This document shows positions 17,559 to 25,246 of a stretch of 36,644 nt of DNA, piece by piece. The stretch lies in NCBI GenBank assembly GCA_039679975.1, contig JBDKTZ010000120.1:1-36644 (forward strand), read 5' to 3'. Numbering within the stretch: position 1 is the stretch's first letter; each line of letters starts with the position of its first letter. Both the position numbers and the translations under genes were made by a program. The notes below the pieces were generated by a model, which had not been told where the DNA came from, ran no database searches, and saw nothing but the letters and a program-made list of their open reading frames with translations. Origin of the DNA: JBCFBK01 sp039679975. GTDB lineage: Bacteria > Bacteroidota > Bacteroidia > Bacteroidales > Prolixibacteraceae.

Positions 17559-18581
17559 ATGATTAACAGACGAAACTTTATCAAATCAAGCGGTCTTGCC
17601 GGTGCAGGGATTGCATTCGGATCTTCTGTGCTGGCCGGTACCCGGGAACAAAAAAAGATCGGGATTATTGGCCTGGACACTTCTCACAGTGTTGCTTTTA
17701 CAAAAGCACTGAACGGTCCCTCTGCAGGGGACAGCTTTCCGGGCTACAAAATCGTCGCCGCTTATCCCAAAGGAAGCCTCGATATCCAGTCAAGCGTGGA
17801 ACGTATCGATGGCTATACCAAAGAAGTTCAACAGTATGGAGTGGAAATCGTCGATTCGATTGAAGCACTCCTGCCCAAAGTAGACGTGGTGTTGCTCGAA
17901 ACCAACGATGGCCGGCGCCATCTGGAACAAGCCTTGCCGGTCATGAAAGCAGGAAAAACCCTGTTTATTGACAAGCCGGTTGCCGCAAAGTTATCGGATG
18001 CCATTGCTATCTACCATGCAGCAAAATACTACAAGGTTCCCGTATTCTCAGCCTCCTCTCTCCGATATATCAAAGGAATGGACGAGGTTTTGAAAGGTTC
18101 TGCCGGAAAAGTGCTGGGTGCGGAAACATACAGCCCGTGCAAACTGGAAAAAACCCATACGGATTTCACATGGTATGGCATCCATGGCGTTGAAACACTC
18201 TTCACGGCAATGGGAACAGGTTGTGAGAAGGTTGTCCGGATTGCAACTGCCGACACGGACGTGGCTGTCGGAACGTGGAATGACGGCAGGATCGGTTCGT
18301 TCAGAGGCCTCCGGGTTGGAGCAACAGGATACGGAGGAACAATATTCGGAGAAAAGGCCGTCGTTACTCTGGGATCGTATAACGGGTATGACCCTTTGCT
18401 GCTTGAGATCGTCAAATTCTTCCAAACAGGCGTAAGTCCTGTTACGCCTGAAGAAACGATCGAAATTATGGCTTTTATGGAAGCAGCCGATGAGAGCAAA
18501 CATAGGGGCGGCATTCCGATATCCATCAGAGAGGTCATGGAAAAAGCTGCAAAAGAAAGTAAAAAAGCATTGAAAATTTAA
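17559..18581 (+). CDS. Gfo/Idh/MocA-family oxidoreductase with Tat-like signal and degenerate nucleotide motif
   Basis: The ATG at 17559 gives 340 residues beginning MINRRNFIKSSG, a twin-arginine-type leader; an in-frame GTG at 17523 would bury this signal 12 residues in, so I reject it. The Rossmann segment reads KIGIIGLDTSHS (33-44), lacking the GxGxxG motif; DKP (138-140) replaces the usual EKP that contacts the nicotinamide ring, and IHGVETLF marks the C-terminal sheet domain. The family oxidises or reduces sugar hydroxyls with NAD(P). The altered motif belongs, I think, to a known divergent subgroup; whether it still binds a dinucleotide is open. It is 61 bp after the hydrolase gene and 14 bp before the next oxidoreductase. 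Confidence 0.87.
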   Translation: MINRRNFIKSSGLAGAGIAFGSSVLAGTREQKKIGIIGLDTSHSVAFTKALNGPSAGDSFPGYKIVAAYPKGSLDIQSSVERIDGYTKEVQQYGVEIVDSIEALLPKVDVVLLETNDGRRHLEQALPVMKAGKTLFIDKPVAAKLSDAIAIYHAAKYYKVPVFSASSLRYIKGMDEVLKGSAGKVLGAETYSPCKLEKTHTDFTWYGIHGVETLFTAMGTGCEKVVRIATADTDVAVGTWNDGRIGSFRGLRVGATGYGGTIFGEKAVVTLGSYNGYDPLLLEIVKFFQTGVSPVTPEETIEIMAFMEAADESKHRGGIPISIREVMEKAAKESKKALKI

Positions 18582-18595
18582 CATCGGCGGATATC

Positions 18596-19939
18596 ATGGA
18601 AGATAACAGAAGAGACTTTATCAAAAAAACCCTCCTCGGAACTGCTGCCCTGTCATTTGGAGGCGTTCTGCAAGGATTCAGTGCAAAAAGTTACCGCGGC
18701 ATCATAGGCGCAAACGAACGCATCTATGTGGGAGTGATGGGCGTTAATTCGCGAGGACTGGCTCTTTCCAATAACTTTGCTATGCAGTCAAACTGCAGTA
18801 TTATCAGCATCAGCGATGTGGATAGCAGGGCTGCCGAAAAATGCATTGCCGGCGTTGCAAAAATTGCGGGCAGCAGTCCGAAAAATGAGCCTGATTTCAG
18901 GAAAGCGCTCGAAAATAAAGACATCGATGCAATGGTCATCGCTACTCCCGATCACTGGCATGCTCCTGCGGCTTTGCTCGCCATGAAAGCAGGCAAACAC
19001 GTCTATCTTGAGAAACCATGCAGCCACAGCCCGCAGGAAGGAGAAATCCTGGTAAAGGCTGCACCGAAGTACAACCGGGTTCTGCAAATGGGTAACCAAC
19101 GCCGCTCCTGGCCGAACGTGATCAAGGCAATTGAGGAGATCAAAACCGGAGCCATCGGCAAACCTTATTTCGGTAAAAGCTGGTATACGAACCAAAGACC
19201 TTCGATTGGCATCGGAAAGGAAGCGGACGTACCGGAATGGCTGAATTGGGATCTCTGGCAGGGACCAGCTCCGAGAACTGCCTTTAAGGACAATTACGTT
19301 CATTACAACTGGCATTGGTTCTGGCGCTGGGGTACCGGAGAAGCACTGAATAACGGTACGCACATGATCGATTTGCTCCGTTGGGGAGCCGGCGTGGACT
19401 ACCCGGTCAGGGTTAGTTCAAACGGCGGAAGATTCCAGTTCAACGATGACTGGGAAACCCCCGACACGCAGGTGATCAGTATCGATTTTCGGGAAGGATT
19501 TACCATGACATGGGAAGGACGCAGCTGCAATGCCCGCGGTATTGAAGGATCATCAGTAGGCGCCCAATTCTTCGGAGATAAAGGATCGCTGCAGATCACC
19601 GGTGGTAATGGCTATACCCTTTATGATCTTGGAGGGAAGGAAATCAAAGCCGTACAGGACAAGGAAAAAATTGATCCCCGTAATGTGGCCAGTCCCGCCC
19701 AACAACTCGATGCGCTGCACATTCAGAATTTCTTTGACGGCATTACCAAAGGTGCAACCCTCCGATCCGATATCGATTCAGGCCACAAGAGCACGCTGCT
19801 GGTCCAACTCGGGAATATTGCGCAGCGTATGAGTCGTTCGCTCGACATCGATCCAAAGAACGGACACATCCTCAGGGACAATGAAGCCGAAAGGCTCTGG
19901 AGCCGTAAATACGAAAAAGGCTGGGAAATGGTGTTATGA
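18596..19939 (+). CDS. Gfo/Idh/MocA-family oxidoreductase with Tat-like signal
   Basis: 447 residues. The leader NRRDFIKKTLLGTAALSFGG is a good twin-arginine signal with cleavage plausible after GFSA (30). The Rossmann loop is GVMGVNSRG (46-54), with Asn replacing the middle Gly of GxGxxG; ATPDHWHAPAALLAMKAGKH and LEKPCSHSP give the nicotinamide-site Lys-Pro. The C-terminal half contains HYNWHWFWRWGTGEALNNG and NNGTHMIDLLRWG, typical of large Bacteroidota and Planctomycetota members. The EKP motif and partner residues differ from GH109 (EVPAA-type) glycosidases, so I favour a sugar dehydrogenase or epimerase-like role. It lies 14 bp after the smaller paralog, suggesting the two act together, possibly on a C3-keto intermediate. 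Confidence 0.9.
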   Translation: MEDNRRDFIKKTLLGTAALSFGGVLQGFSAKSYRGIIGANERIYVGVMGVNSRGLALSNNFAMQSNCSIISISDVDSRAAEKCIAGVAKIAGSSPKNEPDFRKALENKDIDAMVIATPDHWHAPAALLAMKAGKHVYLEKPCSHSPQEGEILVKAAPKYNRVLQMGNQRRSWPNVIKAIEEIKTGAIGKPYFGKSWYTNQRPSIGIGKEADVPEWLNWDLWQGPAPRTAFKDNYVHYNWHWFWRWGTGEALNNGTHMIDLLRWGAGVDYPVRVSSNGGRFQFNDDWETPDTQVISIDFREGFTMTWEGRSCNARGIEGSSVGAQFFGDKGSLQITGGNGYTLYDLGGKEIKAVQDKEKIDPRNVASPAQQLDALHIQNFFDGITKGATLRSDIDSGHKSTLLVQLGNIAQRMSRSLDIDPKNGHILRDNEAERLWSRKYEKGWEMVL

Positions 19940-20116
19940 CGAAGAAAACGGAGAAGGAAGAAGGGAAAAAATCCGTCCGGTTCCCTGTTTCGCTTTCGGG
20001 GAAAGCATTGCCGGAATCATGGCGTACCGGGTATGCGTAGAAAAAGACGCGTGGAATGGGATAAAGTGAGCAGAAGAGTTGAATCAATCCGCAACCTGTG
20101 GAAAAAACCAGTATCA

Positions 20117-21454
20117 ATGGATAAAAAAACTTCAGTATTATCGATCGCTATTATTGGCCTTATGTTCTTTATTTTTGGATTTGTATCGTGGGTGAATTCC
20201 ATTCTGATCCCGTATTTCAAATTGTCGCTCGATCTTTCCAATTTCCGATCCTACCTGGTGGCATTTGCATTCTATATTGCTTACCTGGTGATGTCAGTCC
20301 CTTCCTCTCTCCTTCTCGAGAAACTGGGGTTCAAAAAAGGAATGATGCTCGGGTTCTTCATGATGGCCCTGGGAGCTTTCCTCTTTGTACCGGCAGCGCT
20401 TACTCAGACTTACGGGGTTTTTCTGCTCGGCCTCTTTTCAATAGGTACAGGGCTGGCCATTCTCCAGACAGCAGCCAACCCCTATATCACCATTATCGGT
20501 CCTATCGAACGGGCTGCACAACGGATCAGCATCATGGGTATCTGCAACAAATTTGCAGGGATTGTCTCCCCCCTTGTGTTTGCTGCTGTCATCTTCAAAA
20601 TCGGTGATAACCAGGTCATGAATGCCATCAACGAAGGAACCCTTACCGGAGCCGAAAAGGCTGCCGCTCTGCATGAACTGTTAAAGCGGGTAATCACCCC
20701 CTATACGGTGTTGGGAGTCCTTTTGTTTCTGGTTGGATTGCTGATCTATTTTTCACCCTTGCCCGAGATCAACACAAGTGAGGCCAATAAGGAAGAGACT
20801 GCCGAAGGGGAAAACGGAAAGACCAGCATCTGGCAGTTTCCCCATCTGATCCTGGGCGCACTTGCCATTTTCTTTCATGTCGGCTCCCAGATCATCGCCA
20901 TCGATACAATCATCGGCTATGCCCAATCTATGGGAATGACCTTGCTGGAAGCAAAAATTTTCCCTTCCTATACCCTTTCTGCGGCGTTGCTTGGATATTT
21001 GGCCGGGATCGTCGCTATTCCCCGGTTCATCAACCAGCGAAATGCCCTGCTCACGGTTACCATTGCGGGCTTTATTCTTTCAGCGGCTGTCTTGCTTATT
21101 ACCAGTGAAATTGGATTTTTCGGGCACCGGCTCGACGTTTCGATCCTATTCCTTATTGCCTTGGGATTCCCAAATGCGCTGATTTACGCCAATATCTGGC
21201 CGCTGGCCATCAAAGGACTCGGCCGTTTTACGAAACTTGGCTCTTCCCTTCTGGTAATGGGCCTGTGCGGAAACGCCGTTACCCCTTTAATATATGGTCA
21301 TCTGGCCGACAGCTGGAATGTACACAATGCTTATCTGATCCTCCTGCCCTGCTATTTATATCTCATCTTTTTTGCCGGCTACGGGTATAAAATAAAACAT
21401 TGGCTGCCTGCAGGACATCCCCGAAAAGGAAGTGCGTTACAGAAGAACGAATAA
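20117..21454 (+). CDS. FucP/GluP-type MFS sugar transporter
   Basis: The ATG at 20117 (MDKKTSVLSIAIIGLMFFIFG) gives 445 residues and places the first helix at the usual distance; an upstream in-frame ATG at 20033 adds an arginine-rich leader unlike the family. Twelve helices and signature segments GFVSWVNSILIP, QTAANPYITIIGPIER and NIWPLAIKGLGRFTK are present. It is a close paralog of the MFS half of the 12947 protein. E. coli FucP uses Asp46 and Glu135 for proton coupling; the aligned positions here are Ser and Gln, so coupling probably differs. Its place before nagA and nagB suggests it carries an N-acetyl amino sugar or the product of the oxidoreductases across the inner membrane. Confidence 0.92.
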   Translation: MDKKTSVLSIAIIGLMFFIFGFVSWVNSILIPYFKLSLDLSNFRSYLVAFAFYIAYLVMSVPSSLLLEKLGFKKGMMLGFFMMALGAFLFVPAALTQTYGVFLLGLFSIGTGLAILQTAANPYITIIGPIERAAQRISIMGICNKFAGIVSPLVFAAVIFKIGDNQVMNAINEGTLTGAEKAAALHELLKRVITPYTVLGVLLFLVGLLIYFSPLPEINTSEANKEETAEGENGKTSIWQFPHLILGALAIFFHVGSQIIAIDTIIGYAQSMGMTLLEAKIFPSYTLSAALLGYLAGIVAIPRFINQRNALLTVTIAGFILSAAVLLITSEIGFFGHRLDVSILFLIALGFPNALIYANIWPLAIKGLGRFTKLGSSLLVMGLCGNAVTPLIYGHLADSWNVHNAYLILLPCYLYLIFFAGYGYKIKHWLPAGHPRKGSALQKNE

Positions 21455-21520
21455 TTTGAAAAGCATCTCTTCCGGTTGAATTGAAAAGAATGAGTTTAAT
21501 ATATCAAACAAAAAGCTGCC

Positions 21521-22702
21521 ATGAACAGACTAAAAATCATTAACGGCAAAATTATTACCCCCTACCGGGTACTGGATCACCATATTTTGCTGGCAGAAAA
21601 CGGTATCATCACCGGAATTGAACCGGAAAGTACCTTTTGCGGCCCATGTCAGGTGGTTGATGCCGGCGGCAGTTATGTTGCGCCGGGATTTATCGATATG
21701 CACACGCATGGTGCAGGAGGTCATGATTTTATGGACGGCACGGTCGAGGCCTTCCTCGGAGCCGTAGAAATGCATGCCCGGCATGGAACCACCACCTTGC
21801 TGCCTACCACCCTGACGAGCAGCGGGGAGGAACTGAGGCATACCCTCTCCGTTTTCAGAGAAGCTTCTGCTAAAAATAGCTACGGATCGCACATGCAGGG
21901 CATGCATCTGGAAGGTCCTTATTTTTCAAAAAACCAGCTTGGGGCTCAGGATCCCAAGTTTATTCGCAATCCTGATCCGACCGAATATGAGGCCATTGTC
22001 AGGGAATCGAAAGATATTATCCGGTGGAGCGCCGCACCTGAATTAAAAGGTGCCCTGAGGTTTGGAAGATTTATGAGCCTAAACGGCATCCTGCCGTCGA
22101 TTGCTCATACCGATGCCGTTTATGAAGAGGTGATCGAAGCATTTGAAAACGGCTTTACGCATATGACCCATCTTTATTCAGCCATGTCGGGAGTAAGCCG
22201 AAGAAATGCCTTCCGCTTTGCCGGAGTGATTGAAAGCGCATTCCTGATTGATGAAATGACTGTCGAGATCATTGCCGATGGCGTTCACCTTCCGCAAAGC
22301 CTGTTGCAGCTGATCTATAAATCAAAGGGAGCCAGCCGGATCGCCCTGGTAACCGACTCCATGCGAGCGGCCGGAATGCCTGAAGGCAACAGCATTCTGG
22401 GAAGCCTCCAGTCCGGGCAAACGGTGCTGGTCGAAGACGGAGTCGCCAAAATGCCCGACAGGAAAGCCTTCGCCGGAAGCGTGGCCACGGCCGACCGCCT
22501 GGTCAGGACCATGGTTCAACTGGCCGGCGTCAATCTTCCGGAAGCTGTCCAAATGATGACTGCAACACCTGCAAGAATTTGCGGGATCTTCAATCAAAAG
22601 GGCAGTCTGACTATTGGCAAACAGGCTGACATGATCATTTTTGACCAGGATATCCACATTAACAAAACGATCATAAAAGGAACTATTATTTACACAGAAT
22701 AA
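21521..22702 (+). CDS. nagA: N-acetylglucosamine-6-phosphate deacetylase
   Basis: 393 residues, normal length. A cytosolic amidohydrolase that removes acetate from GlcNAc-6-phosphate. Visible motifs: DMHTHGAGGHDFMD (early metal site), HLEGPYFSKNQLGAQDP (metal-binding Glu), AHTDAVYEE and THLYSAMSG (two metal-binding His), and LVTDSMRAAG (catalytic Asp). All key residues are present. The gene is 66 bp after the MFS gene and only 7 bp before the nagB-like gene, so the two enzymes are co-translated and act in sequence. A GlcNAc-6-phosphate-like substrate requires a kinase, and none is found in this window, so phosphorylation must come from elsewhere. Confidence 0.95.
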   Translation: MNRLKIINGKIITPYRVLDHHILLAENGIITGIEPESTFCGPCQVVDAGGSYVAPGFIDMHTHGAGGHDFMDGTVEAFLGAVEMHARHGTTTLLPTTLTSSGEELRHTLSVFREASAKNSYGSHMQGMHLEGPYFSKNQLGAQDPKFIRNPDPTEYEAIVRESKDIIRWSAAPELKGALRFGRFMSLNGILPSIAHTDAVYEEVIEAFENGFTHMTHLYSAMSGVSRRNAFRFAGVIESAFLIDEMTVEIIADGVHLPQSLLQLIYKSKGASRIALVTDSMRAAGMPEGNSILGSLQSGQTVLVEDGVAKMPDRKAFAGSVATADRLVRTMVQLAGVNLPEAVQMMTATPARICGIFNQKGSLTIGKQADMIIFDQDIHINKTIIKGTIIYTE

Positions 22703-22709
22703 CCGAATA

Positions 22710-23486
22710 ATGAAGAAAGAATTTTGTATCGACCTATTGCATGTCAGCACCTGCGACACCCGCATGGAGATGGCTGAACATGCAGCGCTTAAGGCAGGGA
22801 AGGCTATTATTTCCATGCTTCAGTCCAAATCAAATTTAAACATCATCTTTGCGGCAGCTCCGTCACAGGATGAATTTCTGAACGCGTTGATTTGCCAACC
22901 CGGAATTGACTGGGAAAAAATCAACGCGTTTCATATGGATGAATATATCGGACTTCCCGGAGATGCTCCGCAAGCTTTTGGAAATTACCTGAACCGCCGG
23001 ATATTTAAAAAAGTGCCATTTGGATCAGTCAACCTGATAAACGGACAACAACCTCCGGAAAAAGAATGTTCCCGCTATACCCGCTTACTGCAGGAATATC
23101 CTGCAGATATTGTCTTCATGGGTATCGGAGAAAACGGTCATATTGCCTTCAATGATCCGCATGTAGCCCTGTTTCAAGATCCTGAGCTCGTAAAAATCGT
23201 TGACCTGGATCCGGTCTCAAGGATACAGCAGGTCCACGATGGTTGCTTCAATGATCTGGATCTGGTACCACGACAGGCTTTGACCCTGACTATTCCTGCG
23301 CTGTTAAGCGCGAAACAGATCTTTTGTGTAGTACCTGGAAAAACCAAGGCTAAAGCCGCATTGAATACGGTCCATAAACCGATCATCGAAGAATATCCGT
23401 CAACGATCCTTCGAAAACATCCTTCAGCAGAGCTCTTTCTTGATGCCGACAGTGCAAAGCTGATTGATGAGAATGCCCCTTTATAA
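22710..23486 (+). CDS. nagB: NagB-like glucosamine-6-phosphate deaminase/isomerase
   Basis: 258 residues of the NagB/6-phosphogluconolactonase fold. HMDEYIGLPGDAPQAFGNYL (Asp77, the proton-transfer position) and the active-site loop GIGENGHIAFNDP (138-150) are recognisable. In classical NagB this loop is GIGxDGHIAFNEP; here the ring-opening Asp is Asn142 and the Glu is Asp, while His144 is kept. I recall this ENGH/NDP variant as common in a NagB-like subgroup of gut and soil bacteria. It probably deaminates GlcN-6-phosphate to fructose-6-phosphate following nagA, but a related amino-sugar phosphate is possible. It ends the plus-strand operon, followed by a strong hairpin. Confidence 0.85.
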   Translation: MKKEFCIDLLHVSTCDTRMEMAEHAALKAGKAIISMLQSKSNLNIIFAAAPSQDEFLNALICQPGIDWEKINAFHMDEYIGLPGDAPQAFGNYLNRRIFKKVPFGSVNLINGQQPPEKECSRYTRLLQEYPADIVFMGIGENGHIAFNDPHVALFQDPELVKIVDLDPVSRIQQVHDGCFNDLDLVPRQALTLTIPALLSAKQIFCVVPGKTKAKAALNTVHKPIIEEYPSTILRKHPSAELFLDADSAKLIDENAPL

Positions 23487-23492
23487 ACAAAC

Positions 23493-23535
23493 AAAGAGCA
23501 TTTGGCTACTGATAATCAGCAGCCAAATGCTCTTT
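23493..23535. terminator. Bidirectional terminator between nagB and the exopolysaccharide operon
   Basis: AAAGAGCATTTGGCT (23493-23507) pairs perfectly with AGCCAAATGCTCTTT (23521-23535), and the loop holds a second small stem CTGAT-A-ATCAG (509-519 of the same kilobase). It lies between convergent genes ending at 23486 and 23575. On the minus strand the stem is followed by TTTGTTTGTTT, a good T-rich tail for the exopolysaccharide transcript; on the plus strand the tail is TTTCAAAAT, weaker. Confidence 0.85.
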
Positions 23536-23574
23536 CAAAATAAAAACGGGTATACTAAGCACGAATGCCCTTTA

Positions 23575-25176
23575 TTACCGGTCAGCCCTTTTCTTCAGTT
23601 TGACGTCCATGAGCGGAACATCGGTAAAATACTCATTTTCGTAATACTGATTTTTTTTTTGTTTACAGTCTTTCTCTACCCTGACATCGTTCAATATAAT
23701 CGCCGCCTTCTCCATTTCCTGTATCGTCAGCTTATTCACCTCGTCCAGTAACTTTTTACTGCTATACCCCTGTCTGATCACAAAAAGGTCAATATCAGAA
23801 TGACGTCTTATGATGGCACCTTCATTAACCACGCCAAGCGGGGCATTATCCAAAAGGATCATGTTGTAGCGTGTCTTTAATTCATTGATCAGGAACTCAA
23901 ATTCATTTGTGTCCAGAAATTCTGCGGGGTTAGGCAGAACCGGGCCGGACGGAATCAGATGAAGGTTTGGGATCCGGGTTTTCAGGATCACTTCGTCAAC
24001 AGTATCGCTTCCTTCCAGATAGCTACTGAGTCCATGCTGGTTACTCAACCCCAGCCATCCGTGTACATCAGGCTTTCTCATATCGGCACTGATCAGAATT
24101 ACCTTCCTGTTATTCATGGCAACGATGCAGGCCAGATTCAAAGCGACAAATGATTTTCCCTCCCGTGGGATAATTGAGTGAACACCTGCTACCAGGACAT
24201 TCTTTTCCTGAAATAAATTCTCCAGGTTCGTTCTCAGCTCGCGGAAAGATTCTGAAATTAATGATCGGCCGTATTGAATAACCGGTATTTTGTCTGAATA
24301 GGGGCTGTGCCGGATACGGCCCAACACCGGCAGCGGCGACAGCTTTTCAAGTTCTCTTTCATGCCCGACGGTTTCATTAAAAAAGTCTTTCAGGATGATC
24401 ATCAGAAATGGTACGGCGAATCCGAAAAACATCCCCAAAAGCAGGTTGATTATTTTTCGCGGCGCTACTTCCACGACAGTCGATTCAGTTGCCCTGTCAA
24501 CGATTTCCACATCAGAGACATTCGAAGCTCTGGTGATTTCAGCCTCCGACCGCTTTTCAAGCAGATAGGCATACAAATCGCTGTTTTTACCCAATGTGTC
24601 GGCAACTGCCGCCAACTGACCGTTAATAAACCGGATCGTATTTTCTGATGCCTGATTCTTTTGCTTTATACCGTAAGCAATATAGGCATCTTCCAGTGCA
24701 TTCACATATTTCACATCTTTCTGAGGGTACTTGGTTTTCAGCCATATACTGATCAGATCCATATTTTTATCGAGCCGGGTAACTTCAAGCCTTTCGATAT
24801 AATCAAGAGCCAAGGCGTCTTTGTCTTCTTCATCCCAACCCAGGTTTTCAATTACCTGACGGTTCAGGCTAAAGGACTTCAAGATGCCCAGATGATTCGG
24901 GATCTTTACATCCTGCTTCAGTTGAATGTTATCAAAAATAGTATTCAGACTAATGCTCTCCTCATTCTTTTCCTCAACAAACAAGGTACCCGACACGGCA
25001 TAGGTTGCGGGGATGTACGAATTGTAAATTACCGCGACGCCAATGCCAATGATGATGCATGGAATGAACCAGCGCCGGTAACTGATCAGCTCACAAATAA
25101 AGGATTTTAAATGAATTGCGTCTCCCTCTTCCCGTCTCGTGTAAAACCTGATAATCTTATCGTCTTTTTGTTCCAT
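23575..25176 (-). CDS. Wzc/CpsCD-type BY-kinase, polysaccharide co-polymerase
   Basis: 533 residues, shorter than the 700-820 usual for Wzc. Membrane helices at about 36-52 and 241-263 enclose a reduced Wzz periplasmic domain with one coiled coil (about 165-215). The cytosolic kinase has Walker A in PREGKSFVALN (Lys341), Walker A' in LISADMRKPD (Asp365) and Walker B in MILLDNAPLG (Asp443), where the usual DxPP is DNAPL. Tyr511, Tyr512 and Tyr516 form a short C-terminal tyrosine cluster for autophosphorylation. It controls chain length and assembly of the polysaccharide made by the upstream genes, and is the last gene of the minus-strand locus, 70 bp after the glycosyltransferase gene. Confidence 0.92.
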   Translation of the reverse strand: MEQKDDKIIRFYTRREEGDAIHLKSFICELISYRRWFIPCIIIGIGVAVIYNSYIPATYAVSGTLFVEEKNEESISLNTIFDNIQLKQDVKIPNHLGILKSFSLNRQVIENLGWDEEDKDALALDYIERLEVTRLDKNMDLISIWLKTKYPQKDVKYVNALEDAYIAYGIKQKNQASENTIRFINGQLAAVADTLGKNSDLYAYLLEKRSEAEITRASNVSDVEIVDRATESTVVEVAPRKIINLLLGMFFGFAVPFLMIILKDFFNETVGHERELEKLSPLPVLGRIRHSPYSDKIPVIQYGRSLISESFRELRTNLENLFQEKNVLVAGVHSIIPREGKSFVALNLACIVAMNNRKVILISADMRKPDVHGWLGLSNQHGLSSYLEGSDTVDEVILKTRIPNLHLIPSGPVLPNPAEFLDTNEFEFLINELKTRYNMILLDNAPLGVVNEGAIIRRHSDIDLFVIRQGYSSKKLLDEVNKLTIQEMEKAAIILNDVRVEKDCKQKKNQYYENEYFTDVPLMDVKLKKRADR

Positions 25177-25246
25177 CTTACTATTATTTTATACAAAAGA
25201 TATCTGCTGATTCTGAAGTTTCCCGCTTTTGCAGGAATGCTGATCA

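Noticed and set aside
17523..18581. GTG start at 17523 for the first oxidoreductase
   Set aside because: It would bury the twin-arginine motif; the ATG at 17559 gives a normal Tat leader.
18596..19939. GH109 glycosidase identity for the large Gfo/Idh/MocA protein
   Set aside because: The nicotinamide-site segment is EKPCSH, not the EVPAA type I associate with GH109, so an oxidoreductase-like role is preferred.
20033..20116. Upstream ATG at 20033 for the separate MFS carrier
   Set aside because: The extra 28 residues are arginine-rich and unlike the family; the ATG at 20117 fits.
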